This document shows, in pieces, positions 54,201 to 64,000 of a stretch of DNA of 64,000 nt. Numbering within the stretch: position 1 is the first letter of the stretch; the number at the start of each line of letters is the position of its first letter. The position numbers and the translations under genes were made by a program. Under the pieces are notes generated by a model. The model saw only the letters and a list, made by a program, of their open reading frames with translations. It was not told the DNA's origin and did not search any database. The stretch comes from Isoetes taiwanensis. Taxonomy: Eukaryota > Streptophyta > Lycopodiopsida > Isoetales > Isoetaceae. Location: the NCBI GenBank assembly GCA_021234155.1, contig JAJEKV010000058.1:4040600-4104599 (forward strand). Direction: 5' to 3'.

Positions 54201-55274
54201 GTTGTTAATGGTCTGGATCATGGCATTGTTTTGTTTTCTCTAGTGTCATTTGAATTTATGGTGGTTGTATTTACATTTCCAAATGTCCTAGTAAAAGGTA
54301 TCTTTATAAATGAATTTAGTCCTCACCAAACGTGTAAAAAGGCCCAAGAAAAGAGAAGGTTGGAACTTGCGCAATCGTTACTTTTTGTAGAAAGCTTAGT
54401 TGCACCAAATAGACAATATTGTAGAAGAATTAGGTTCTCTCATTTTGAGGCTCTTATTTTTCATTTTCTGCTAACTTCGTTGTGGAGGTACACATGATAC
54501 TTTTTTGCTTTGTGTTAGGAATGAAGATAGAGTTCATTACAGTTGGCGGAAGGGTAAGTCCTTACAATTTACGTGCCTGAATGGTCAAGTTGTGTTTTGG
54601 GGAATTATTGTGAACTAAGGAATTCGTCTGAGGAAAATATGATGGTTTTGGAATTAATTGGCATCTACATTATAAGAGAGTGATGTTATTAGATAAGCCT
54701 CTGTATGTTGGGCAGACGACGATGATGAGATTTGCTGATATATATTATTGGTGCACAGACATCTGCCTATGTGCCAGAGTTACAGAAATACTCTGGCCCG
54801 CCGCTTGGAGAACAAAAGAAACGGTCTCGTGTAAAGAAAAAGAAAGATGAAGAAGAGGATGCCGAAAGTATTGAAGAAACAATATCTCAAAAGAAATCGA
54901 AAGGAGGAAAGAAAGCAGCATCTAAAAAAGCAGGTAAGATGGAGGAATCAGAGGACTCAGAAGACAACGATGCTGAGGAAATTGGCTCAAGCGAGGAGGA
55001 ATATGTTGATGCTGGTGAGAATACAAGAACCAAGGCAAGCAACAAAAAGCCGGCAAGAGCAGCCAAAGGAGGCAAATCATCAAAGGTAGGGTCCAGTAAG
55101 TCGGATACTAACAAGAATGCTGGTAGTGGCGTACCTCAGAAAGGGAGACAGTTGCCAAATAATAACTCTAAGTCCAGAGGAAAAATAGATGTGGATGTCA
55201 CTGCTGAGAAGGTGGAGGTTCAAACAAAGCCCCGGAGGCAAGCTCTCCGGGGAAAGAAACAAGTTTCATCCTAG
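51286..55274 (+). CDS. FPG1: Formamidopyrimidine-DNA glycosylase, plant type, 11 exons
   Basis: Removes oxidised purines (8-oxoG, FapyG) from DNA in base-excision repair. Exons: 51286-51514, 51715-51766, 52050-52107, 52841-52909, 53049-53174, 53612-53662, 53806-53883, then either 53967-54066 or 54108-54210, then 54519-54553 and 54759-55274; about 437-438 codons, somewhat longer than I recall for Arabidopsis FPG. The start is fixed by MPELPEVE, whose Pro2 is the catalytic nucleophile and Glu3 a partner. HRKGKQ supplies the conserved Lys, FTDKRRFARV the N-domain end, and exons 5-7 the helix-two-turn-helix (IGNWLADEVLYQ). FITVGGRTSAYVPELQK is the zinc-less finger. The last exon adds a Lys/Glu/Ser-rich basic tail, likely nuclear. 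Oddities: two GC-AG introns, paired alternative exons, and SRIGNW where SGIGNW is usual. Confidence 0.93.
53967..54066 (+). other. FPG alternative exon 8a
   Basis: 100 bp, starts in phase 0 and ends in phase 1. Encodes VVIHSVEVDGDSERMPKDWI and then FHYRWGKKAGSVN. Acceptor TTGTAG, strong donor GTGAGT. It aligns with the next exon through V(x)I, VE(V/A)D and DWIFHYR. Confidence 0.85.
54108..54210 (+). other. FPG alternative exon 8b
   Basis: 103 bp, same phases as 8a. Encodes VIETSLEVEADSNKYPQDWI and then FHYREKKSGKPVVN, closer to the usual plant FPG sequence. Acceptor GGCAG; the donor GTCTGG is weak. Only 41 bp separate it from 8a, and joining the two creates an immediate stop (AATGGTAATTGA). 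Confidence 0.85.
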
Positions 55275-56005
55275 AAGACATGCATTCATGTTGGTAAGTT
55301 ATTGGCATGTATGCCCACTGTTAATTCTCCAGTTCTAGTGTAGATGGAAACAGTGGGCTTGGTTATTCACCAATCCAACATGTACAGTAGAGAACGATTG
55401 CGGAGAAAGCAACATTATTGCTTTCAAAGAAGCTTTAGCAGTTTGGGTTAGCTTCTTGAGCAGTCGTGCCATTGGGCAGAAAGTTTAATGCTTATATTGT
55501 TAATGAGGATGCTAGGTTAGATTGGACCATCTAGGGGCCTCATTAGGATCGGACTGCATAACATGCATGATGTTTAAAACATGAAAAATGCTAGTAAATC
55601 ACAACTTTCATAGATGATATTAAAAATTTTAGTTCGTCTACTGATTCACTGCATTGGCAGTGTTCTGTGATTGCAGGGAATCAGCCTAATTTTGATATGC
55701 TGGGGTGGCCACAACCTGTGTTTGGAAGCCAATTTGCGGTGAATGAGTTCAGCACTATATGCAGGAAAAAGTCATTTGGGATATCAGTTCTGCCGTACTA
55801 CAATTTTAAAACGGATGGTTTCTCTATATTTGACACTTTCAATAGGAGTGGCGGTACCGTGGTTGCATGCATTAACGATGATGCATTTCAAAAGAATCCC
55901 CAGATGCTGCAAGTTTTTGATAAGCCAAGCATCACATGCCGAGGAGTTAAAAGTGGTGCAAGGTTTCTTTCTTTCTTGTTTAAAAAGTCGGCATGTTTCT
56001 TGTAA
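55275..56005 (+). other. FPG 3' flank and an unassigned ORF
   Basis: After the FPG stop about 390 bp are non-coding. A frame at 55667-56005, which follows a TTGCAG acceptor-like site at 55672-55677, encodes FDMLGWPQPVFGSQFAVNEF and continues with ITCRGVKSGARFLSF. It reads like protein but matches no family I know. It could be a lone exon of a gene fragment. Confidence 0.35.
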
Positions 56006-56588
56006 TATATTAGGTACATTTTTTCCCAGTTGTATGAAGGTGGTGTCCTATCTGCATGCGTTAGTCTGGCTGCTGAATAGGCATGTTTTTTGTAATATAT
56101 TAATTCCAGTTGTATGAAGGTGGTGTCCTATCTGCATGCGTTAGTCTGGCTGCTGAATAGATCGTGAATGCATTAGTTTAAGGCATATGTTCTATGCCCA
56201 TAGCCAAGAATAGGCGATGTGGGATGTATCAGAGCAAAAGAAATAGTACAATCATTTTTTACTGTTCGCTCTCTTATCCATCAAAAGATTGTGCTGTCGA
56301 ATGATAGTAAAGCAACACTTGTATTATGATCCTTGATCAACATGCTGAAGTTAAACAACAAATCTTTCCTGTGAGAAAAACCATGGATTACTTGAACGTC
56401 ATGCTGGGAACCAATACAAGCCTTATTTATGTGCTTCTTGCAACACCTAGCTCATTGATGTTGCAAAAGTTAGATGGCTCTTAGATAATGCACAAAGTGA
56501 TTGTTATCTTCTTATCGTACCAAGATAAATTAAATTGTCAAAATCAGCAAGCTAATTAAGAGAGGCGAAGAGGAGAGAAAACACAATT
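56006..56588. other. Gene-free stretch with a direct repeat
   Basis: A phrase around CAGTTGTATGAAGGTGGTGT and the following CTATCTGCATGCGTTAGTCT occurs at about 56029 and again at 56108, a ~79-bp-period duplication. Nothing coding. Confidence 0.6.
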
Positions 56589-56757
56589 GAAAGAAAGCCA
56601 CATTTGGGCATCTCTACTAAAAATCACAACATGAATAACAATGCTGAAAGAAAGCCACATCTGGGTATCTCTACTAAAAACCACAACATGAATAACAATA
56701 CTGAAAAGAAAGCCACATCTGGGCATCTCCACTAAAAACCACAACATGAATAACAAT
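56589..56757. repeat. 57-58-bp tandem repeat, three copies
   Basis: AAAGCCACAT starts at 56594, 56651 and 56709; each unit continues with GGGCATCTC(T/C)ACTAAAAA and CACAACATGAATAACAAT. More degenerate relatives (CTCCACTAAAA) continue to about 57070. Confidence 0.9.
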
Positions 56758-57784
56758 AAAGAAAGCCATATCTTCCCTTATGTCACGCAATTACGCTTCA
56801 TACTCCTACAACAAAGCTAATGGAGCAGGCCTGCAACCACAAGACAGGAGAAATACCTGAAGCTCACGAACTATCATCCTAGTTGAACAAGAGTCACAAA
56901 ATGTTTTGAGCATCTCCACTTCCACTAAAACCAAAGCATGAGTCATAAAGCCCTGAGCAACTCCACTAAAAAACACAGCCTCAGACATAAAGCTAGGAGC
57001 CACACATTAGCCACAATGCTAATGCTGCCCAAACCACCAAGCTCCACTAAAACACCACATGAGCCAGAACATGAGCCACACATTAGCTGATATGATTTGA
57101 GGTTAATATCTAATAATGAGCTCGAGGGAGTGGCCAATATGATTAAGCATTGGGCAAAATCATATAGAATTAGTATATATCATGGTTGGGAACAAAAGGT
57201 AAAGGCAAGGCAACGCAAAGGCAAAGGCAAAAGGCAGGCCAAAGAAGGCTAAAGTCACAGAGACTTCTATAAATAAAACCTGAACTTCATTTTACGAAAT
57301 CTCTGCAACCAGAGCTCCGATTGAGGCGATATTTGTTTCACTAGAATCGTCTCGGAGTCTAATTTATGAATGGGTGGCACTTCCCATAACTCGTCTGAAT
57401 AAGAGAGTTATGAGCAGAAGAGTGATAGGGGTTCAAGAAAGACTGCTCTACTCACACTCTTGAATCTGATTCCTAGAAAGCCATTACTTTTTTCCTAGAG
57501 CTTTTGCTGTTCTTGTTTATAATATTCTATTACTATCCTAGAACCGTACTCTTGGTGCATCGTATTGAGGACTGCTAGCTCGAGAAAGGAGCTACAAGAG
57601 GAAACTGATTGTCAGATATGCCTTACTGTCTTTATATTCCAACCTGATATTGCTAGCAAAGTGGTCCGATTGGGTGGAGAGCTTTGGGCTAAAGGCTTAG
57701 TTTTTTGAGAATCTTTAATGTTTAGTGTTAATTTACTAGATGTTTGATCTTTTGATTACTAGCTAACCTTTGGTTCGTAACAAA

Positions 57785-57796
57785 TGGTATCAGAGC
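57785..57796 (+). other. Primer binding site, tRNA-Met type
   Basis: TGGTATCAGAGC two bases after the LTR end. Confidence 0.9.
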
Positions 57797-58548
57797 ATGG
57801 TTCCGATTTCTCTTGGAGCCTGCGTGTGTTTTTATTTGACTAAAATTAGTTTAACTATTCTATTAGAAGTAGCTTAGTATTTCTATAAGCAAAATCAAGA
57901 AGTTTAATTCTAAAGAATCAAGAATAAGCCTAAAAAAAAGGCGTTATATCTCTAAAACCCTAGCCAGACTCTTGCTGTAGAATCCTTCGTCTTTGGAACC
58001 CTGACACTGCCCTTACAATTTTATGAAATTTGATGCCTTTAGGGGATTCCTGAAGAAATTCATGATGCCTTAAGAATGTATACAAAACCATTAATTTTGA
58101 AAAAAGATCGTGCCATGGTCTCTTCTTAGATTGTGATTGATTAAATCTGCATAAGTATCTGTATTTTATTTGAGCCATTACTTACTTTAGAATAAACCGT
58201 TTCAAGCCTTAGAACTTCCTATAATATTTCTCTGGTTATGTTGAAAGAAAAATCATTTAAGGCTATGTTAGCAAAGAACCATACCATTTGGTTGGGTTTG
58301 CAGGTTCTAATGTTAAAACTGAGTTTTTTGCAGGACATAGAAATTGTCATGCAAGGAATTATTTTGGGTGATATTCTTACCTTCTTGGCACATGAGCAAC
58401 CTAAGTTTTAGGCATTTGCGGCTATAAGATAAACGAATATTTGAGTTACATTTGCCTTAAGGGAAGTATAAGGTGTTGTTTTCTTTGTGTAGTGTATAAC
58501 AAATCTTGAGACAACTAATATGTCTATAGCATAATAGTTGGGCGAAAT

Positions 58549-58792
58549 TTTTTAGCCTAAAGGGCTGGACTGGAAAAACTTTTAGCCTAAAAGGTTGGAC
58601 TTGGAAAATTTTTAGCCTAAAGGGCTGGACTTGGAAAATTTTTAGTCTAAAGGGCTGGACTTGGAAAATTTTTAGCCTAAAGGGATGGACTTGAAAGCTT
58701 TTAGCCTAAAGGGCTGGACTTGGAAAATTTTTAGCCTAAAGGGCTGGATTTGGAAAAATGTTTAGCCCAAAGGGCTGGACTTGACTATTTTT
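58549..58792. repeat. ~30-bp minisatellite, eight copies
   Basis: Units of TTAGCCTAAAGGGCTGGACT plus TGGAAAATTT with scattered changes, between the primer site and polypurine tract of the deleted LTR element. Confidence 0.95.
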
Positions 58793-58870
58793 TATTGTGC
58801 AGGTTGTAGCCATGGATTTGGTTATGCTAATTTTCCATATAATCTCTTGATCGAGGACGATCAATCCCGA

Positions 58871-58880
58871 GAAGGGGGGG
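58871..58880 (+). other. Polypurine tract
   Basis: GAAGGGGGGG, then AAT and the TG of the 3' LTR. Confidence 0.75.
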
Positions 58881-58945
58881 AATTGATATGATTTACGATT
58901 GATATCTAATAATGAGCTCGGGGAAGTGGTCAATATGATTAACAC

Positions 58946-59995
58946 TAGAGTTGTCCCATGATGGACCAAAAATGGTCCATTTGCAGTGTTCACTTTAAAA
59001 TTTGTATAAAATCAACAGCACAAAATCTATTTGAACTCTTTCTAAGAGTTCATATATGGCAGTCATACTCTACTAGAAAAATGTCTAAAAATATATACAC
59101 CTCCATTCTTGTAAGTTATGCTCTAACAAACTCAGGAGGGTCAAGTACCAAAAGGTTCATGTTTAAATAAAGTCAAACTGTTTCGACAAAAGATTTTTTC
59201 AAATTTTTTGATTACCATGATATTTTTCTACACGAGATAGAGAAAAAGACACAAAAAATCACATGTCAATCTGAAGTCTATGAAGAAAGATAGGGCTATT
59301 CAAACATGACAGGATCAAAACTGCTTTCTGCCTCCTCAGAACCAATTATGACAACAACTTTTACAAGGAACTGTGTTTTGAGCTAATATTGGATATATAA
59401 GCAATTGACAAGTTCGTCCATCCCATAAAAATATTGGCTGGCCTTGAGTTTGATATTTGAGCTTTCATTTTTTATCTCAATTTTAGGGAACTTGTAATAG
59501 TGATTAATATTTTCGCATATAGAGCAACAATTAGTTTATGATGTTCTCCAAAAAATCATAGTATAAAAGTTCAAAATGATATGAAACTAATGCAAAAACA
59601 AGCTCATTAAAAACGCAAAAGACATGGTCACAAGAAATCAAGAAAGGTCCATTACTGGTTCATAGGTCCATTGAAAATAAATAACTTCCTTATGTTAATA
59701 GCATCGATCCGAGCCATCAGATCGCCATTCTGGGAAGGGACGAGCTCCTATATAAGGCTATTTCCTCTTTCAGATCGGTCATCTCTCAGCAGTATCCATG
59801 GCTTCTATTCTTTGATCTCATGTGGAGGAGGGGCTTCTTCTTGCATGAGCTACTCTTTCTTGGCCATTCATATCCTTTCTAACCTCTTCTATCTTTGCCC
59901 TTTTGTCTGCATAGGACAATCTTCAACCTTTCTCCTCGGATCTAGTATTTGAAGTTCTCTGGTATCGGGATGTTGTTGATTTCATGTGAGTCGCA
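58946..59995. other. Gene-free stretch with a palindrome
   Basis: ATGGACCAAAAATGGTCCAT at 58961-58980 is an 8-bp inverted repeat with a 4-base centre; a near copy is at 61350-61369. A 93-codon frame at 59671-59952 is not recognisable. Confidence 0.55.
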
Positions 59996-60041
59996 GTGCA
60001 AGAATGTCATCGATTCGCGTAGCGAATCGACATTCTTGCAC
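59996..60041. repeat. Strong hairpin, 20 paired bases
   Basis: Left arm GTGCAAGAATG plus TCGATTCGC with a TCA bulge between them, loop GTA, right arm GCGAATCGA plus CATTCTTGCAC. All 20 arm bases pair. It is followed by a GCATGC-rich run to about 60095. Confidence 0.9.
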
Positions 60042-60240
60042 CAAACGAGCATGCATGCATTGCATGTGTCGCATGCATGCATCGCATGCATTTTTAGGCC
60101 GTTAATCAGGTTGGGGATCGCTACTTATTGCAGAGTTCTTCATCGACGTTTCATCGGCGCTTTCTCATCTCTTAGCAGTATCCATGGCTCCCATCCCCCC
60201 CTTAAAATTGTTATTTATATGTTCATATTTGTTATAATTG

Positions 60241-60340
60241 TCGCGTGGCACGCTTGACCAGCCCCTCGCTTTTTCGAGGTGTAAATGTTGTTTCTTGTCG
60301 TGTGGCACGCGTGACCAGCCCCTCGCTTTTCGAGGCTTTT
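60241..60340. repeat. 57-bp tandem repeat
   Basis: TCGCGTGGCACGCTTGACCA at 60241 and TCGTGTGGCACGCGTGACCA at 60298, both followed by GCCCCTCGC and a TTTTCGAGG stem. Confidence 0.9.
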
Positions 60341-60477
60341 TCTCTATTGGTTTTTCTGTTGGTGATGTGCAGGTCCAGGGGTGATGCGCGACTTCGGTAT
60401 TCTCTGTGGAGCGTGGGTTTTTTTGTGGGAACGTTTAGTAGCCCTGCGTTGTCCAAGCCCCTTGCCGAGATTTTATC

Positions 60478-60690
60478 ACTAGGGTTTTTCCTCGAAAACC
60501 CGAAAGGGCGGGGTTTTTTAAGCCCGGCGATAAGCTCTCGGCAGATACACTAGCCAACATCTGTAGCACACAATTTTATTTGGGGTCCAGGTGTTATAAC
60601 TGGATATTCCCTTTTGGGTAGCCTGCGATGTGCAGCTATCCACCCTATACCATTGTAGAAAAAAACTGCTGAATGAATGAAAAGCCTATC
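60478..60690 (+). mobile_element. LINE-like 3' end variant
   Basis: TTTTTCCTCGAAAACCCG then GGGCGGGGTTTTTTAAGCC repeats the hairpin block of the LINE 3' ends. The following sequence differs from the other copies (GGGGTCCAGG instead of GGGTCCCATAG) and the tail is TGAATGAATGAA. It may be a second LINE or SINE family sharing the hairpin. Confidence 0.45.
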
Positions 60691-62714
60691 TATATCGGCC
60701 GGTTTTGTGTCTCTTGCGAGTCCTTTCCCAGAATCGATCTCAAGTTGAATTTTGGGATATGAATAGCTTCTGATTTACTCGAGTAATCGAAAATATTTGT
60801 TGAGCATGACCTTGAGATTTGGATTTAACTTTACAGCATTAACTTCAAATATGTCTTCTATGTTTATTCTAGATTTATGCCTCGAGATGTAACTTTGAAA
60901 AGTCACACTCTCAAAATGTCCCATTTTATAAAATCAATGCAAAAAAGTTCAAAGAAAAATATGAAAGTTTATGACCATAAAAAGTCAAGTTAGACTGCTA
61001 TGTGCGGTTCCACTGCAGACCATTATTGGTCCAAAGGACTGGAAGTTTAAAAATTAATAGAGGCAGCAACTTAATCAATTTTGATCTCAACTTTGGAATA
61101 GAGATTATACGTACAGTTCTCTATAGGATAAAATTGGTTGGTTAGATGAGCTTGCATAATTTGAGGGCAATGTTTAAGCACAAACAACTGTGAATTTATA
61201 GTGTACTTATTCACCAATTGAATCTACATGGACTTCCACTCACACCTTTCAAAACTTATATTATTAAATGTAAGAAACCATGGTATTATTATAGAAACAA
61301 AATGGATAGGGCTAGAGAGAGATATATGCTCTATACAATTGGTCTAGTTATGGACCATAAATGGTCCATGCTTAATTATATTCGCATCTTCCAAATAATA
61401 CGTTATTTCAATATGAAAATTGACCCGCATTCATGAAAAATATAATGTACATGAAAGATGAACTACATGTAACATTATCCTACTAAAACTCCAATGCTTT
61501 GTAGCAGCAATAGATATACCAGTTTTATACTAGTAAGAAATGACTATATTTCTCCGTCTTTTTTTGCAAGAAGGCCACACAACCTATATAGTGGACCTAT
61601 ATATATGTCCCTTGTCATATTATTGAACCATTTAGAAGGTTTATTTGGAGAATTATAGCGTGTTCTCTACAAAGCTGAGAAAGACGCATCAAAGGTCATG
61701 TGGTCTAATTATTGATTCTCATAGTTAAACTTCAAGATCTTCACTTTCATTCATCAATAAATATCACTAGCTATGTAAATGCTCAGTCTTCAGCCTATAA
61801 TTTTGGAATTAACTCTAATTTTTAACCTCTAATGTGTTAATCCTGTGGCTGTACATCATTTTTAAATCTAGTTAATTGTATGGTTAAACCGTAATTACAC
61901 TATATACAAGTTGATAGAGTAATTTTCTATGTAGATATAAGTAGAATGCATCATTCATTACCCTCGTGATACTTATAGATGGTGATTTTGGAGGATTTTA
62001 ACATATAATTTTGTCCAAAATTCTGTATAAGAAATTCTTTATTAAATTTGGAAGTCAATATAACTTATGAACACTCCAAAAAAACATGGCATTGTACTTC
62101 ATATAGTCAACAACTCATGGACATGAATAACAATGCTGAAAAATAGAGGCGGCAGAGTCAAGGGCTAGTCAGAGGGCAGAGGAAGCCAACAGGTTTCCAA
62201 AGTAGCTCCTTCTTGTCTTGTTGAATGGGTACCAAAGGCGCTTGCATCTTCACTTAGAAAGCAATGTTTGAACCAAGACCTTAGAGTAGAATATGAAACA
62301 GAGCTTCTCCTCAAAACAACCACGATGCGTGACACAAAATGCATCTAATCAAATGATCACCAATCACATCTTCCACTTTAGTATAATTTTCCAATTCCAA
62401 CAGTCTTTTCAAAAGGCCAACAGGGTAATAAGAAACCATAGAGGTGAGACATAAAGACCCGAGCACCAACACCAACTGGTGTGTCTTTGAAGGACGGATA
62501 AAAAAGGCTAGCGTGGGTATCCAACATCAAAACTCATTCCAAAGCAATGATAATGACTCCTTACTGTGCAGGAAAGTGACAACAGCAATAACAATAGTTG
62601 TACATCTCACCATATAATGTCTAAAAGAGAACCTGTCGGTCAAGCAAATTGTTCAAAAGCCTTGCTGATTATATGAGGAAGGATGGGTTGTTTCATTCTA
62701 CCCATCCCACACAT
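60691..62714. other. Gene-free stretch
   Basis: AT-rich, only short frames. It contains the palindrome ATGGACCATAAATGGTCCAT (61350-61369) and a weaker relative near 61017 (GACCATTATTGGTCC). Confidence 0.6.
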
Positions 62715-63077
62715 AAATCCCACCTTGGCACCAGGGCCCCAAGCTTATTTGCTTGCTTCATTGTCCAGGAACAAGCTTGTAGCTATTGCATCAATTCGCA
62801 CGGGGTCCCACAGGCTACGGATTGAGACGGGTAGATGGGAGCGGCTGCAATTGCCGCGAGAAGCGAGACTATGTGCCTGTTGCCAGTTATAGGTTATTGA
62901 AGATGAAAGCCATACTCTTCTGAGTTGCCCTGCTTTTGAGATAGTCCCCTTGAAAACCTTTCGAGGCAGGGTTTTTTTAATCCTAGTAGTAATGATTGTA
63001 CTAGCCCATTGTATGGGTCCCATGACCTATTGGTCTCCGTGGACGTTAAAAAATTTATTCTATTCTATTCTATTCTA
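62715..63077 (+). mobile_element. LINE 3' fragment
   Basis: Encodes LSRNKLVAIASIRTGSHRLR, IETGRWERLQLP and a Cys/His finger (CACCQL ... EDESHTLLSCPAF), matching the ends of the LINEs at 1030 and 40278. Then come the hairpin TTGAAAACCTTTCGAGGCAG, GGGTCCCATGACCTATTGG and a (TATTC)n tail ending at about 63077. A TAG interrupts the finger. Confidence 0.8.
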
Positions 63078-63920
63078 AGAAAATATGTGGACAATCTCTT
63101 AGCCACATCTTGAGCAAGGCCAACCAAGGGGTGATCTATAGGTTTGAGTAACTGGCAAGAAGGTGGTGAAAAACAACAAAAGCCATGGTGTTGCAGGATC
63201 CGGCTAGTGGATTAGAAAAGGAAGTTAATAACAATGTGAGAAAAAAAAGGCAAAAAATTAGGAAACTCGATAGGTAGGAAACTAGGTTCGTTGACTTGCA
63301 CCAATTCTTGAAAAGGTTCTGACAATCTAGAAAACACCAAAAACTGCTAATCAGTGTTCACAATAGAAAAGCATGGCTAAAATGGAGTGTAACAGAGTAG
63401 AGTTTACGAATTTGGAACGAGTGGGGCACAAAAGACACACTTTGCGAAGCAAACAAGCTTCCTGTTCAAATACAATAACTATCCCACTTTCATGTAATAA
63501 TCTTGAAATGTTCCGAACTCTCACGTGTACATCTCATGTGCTCCTAGACATATAGTTCTCCACCATGTGCATGTACTTTCCAATGCTGCACAAGCTCCAA
63601 ACTTCCAATTAGTGATATCCAAGAAGAACACTTGAAATTTGCAACCTTCCAATTAGTAATATCCAGGAAAAACACTTACAATTAGGGACCGTAATACCCT
63701 GAGATATAGCAAAGAAAACCAAATAATCATGACCAACAAAAGGTAAAGGATCTAAAATATAGAGTAGAACCAGTTCTAATTCCAGTTGGATGCAAAATAG
63801 GCCTCGATAGAGGATGAAACTAGAAGAAAGAGGTGATGAAAGGAGATATTGTAGAAAAACAATGTTAATTGCTCTATGCGGGTTGATTTACACTGTGGGT
63901 GTATTGACCATAGTTACCCG
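63078..63920. other. Gene-free stretch
   Basis: No supported gene. CTTCCAATTAGT(G/A)ATATCCA occurs twice at about 63601 and 63646. Confidence 0.55.
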
Positions 63921-63949
63921 GAATGGGACGGGAACGGGAACGGGAACGT
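63921..63949. repeat. (GGGAAC)n microsatellite near the window edge
   Basis: GGGACGGGAACGGGAACGGG-type hexamers, with more GGAACGGGAACG at 63984-63996; the array may continue outside the window. Confidence 0.8.
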
Positions 63950-64000
63950 GGACCTAAAATTTGAAATGAGAACAGGAACAAATCGGAACGGGAACGACCA

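Larger units (their letters stand above)
57088..58945 (+). mobile_element. Internally deleted LTR retrotransposon
   Basis: 5' LTR 57088-57782 (TGATATGATTT ... GTAACA), tRNA-Met-type primer site 57785-57796, about 1.1 kb of non-coding interior, polypurine tract 58871-58880, and the first ~60 bp of the 3' LTR from 58884. The 3' LTR is cut near 58940. The GAGGACGATCAAT stretch before the polypurine tract recalls the pol end of plant chromoviruses, so it is probably a Ty3-type deletion derivative. A TATA box in the LTR is at 57268-57277. Confidence 0.8.

Noticed and set aside
58549-58792. Regular ~30-bp repeats that resemble a CRISPR array
   Set aside because: The units are contiguous with no unique spacers, lie between retrotransposon signals, and the genome is clearly eukaryotic.

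Overview
The window looks like a repeat-dense nuclear segment of a land-plant genome, probably a large, AT-rich non-seed-plant genome such as a fern; the species cannot be fixed from the sequence. The plant assignment rests on a plant-type FPG DNA glycosylase gene with introns and a basic C-terminal tail, a PIF-type bHLH pseudogene with plant splice positions, a PPR pseudogene, and LTR retrotransposons with tRNA-Met-type and tRNA-Asp-like primer sites. I see no rRNA or tRNA genes, no CRISPR array and no bacterial operon. Only one gene, FPG at 51286-55274, looks intact; almost everything else is mobile elements, their fragments and decaying gene pieces.

Layout. 1-4017 is one copy of a ~4-kb direct duplication whose second copy is 36220-40277; both carry the same inverted LINE 3' fragment. 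4018-6984 is gene-poor and holds short tandem repeats. A LINE with tandem 5' monomers, ORF1 and an endonuclease domain (about 6985-7062 plus 17956-20265) is interrupted by a complete 10.9-kb Ty3/gypsy element (7063-17955, TSD ATAGA). That element has gag, protease-RT-RNaseH-integrase, a large extra sense ORF running into the 3' LTR, and a small antisense ORF with its own TATA box.

20266-30480 holds a second retroelement on the minus strand (LTR, tRNA-Met primer site, gag). Its gag is split by 8.1 kb containing a 5.4-kb TIR transposon (22331-27750) that sits in a tandem 38-bp repeat, so an uninterrupted copy of its target lies next to it. 30481-36220 has uncertain exons, a DUF7869-type pseudogene and the PIF-like bHLH pseudogene. 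The second duplicate ends exactly where a 5'-truncated LINE begins (40278-42445).

42446-51285 contains degenerate repeats, a PPR pseudogene, paired Helitron 3' ends, a 270-bp tandem repeat and a 158-bp foldback. FPG follows, and has two homologous exons that cannot be spliced together. 55275-64000 is again repeats: a deleted LTR element with a 30-bp minisatellite, a strong hairpin, and LINE 3' ends.

The most interesting points are the mutually exclusive exon pair and two GC-AG introns of FPG, the extra sense and antisense ORFs of the Ty3 element, the gag whose halves join in frame across GT...AG borders, the TIR element with its empty site beside it, the doubled Helitron terminus, and the LINE family with a conserved 3' hairpin and variable short-repeat tails.
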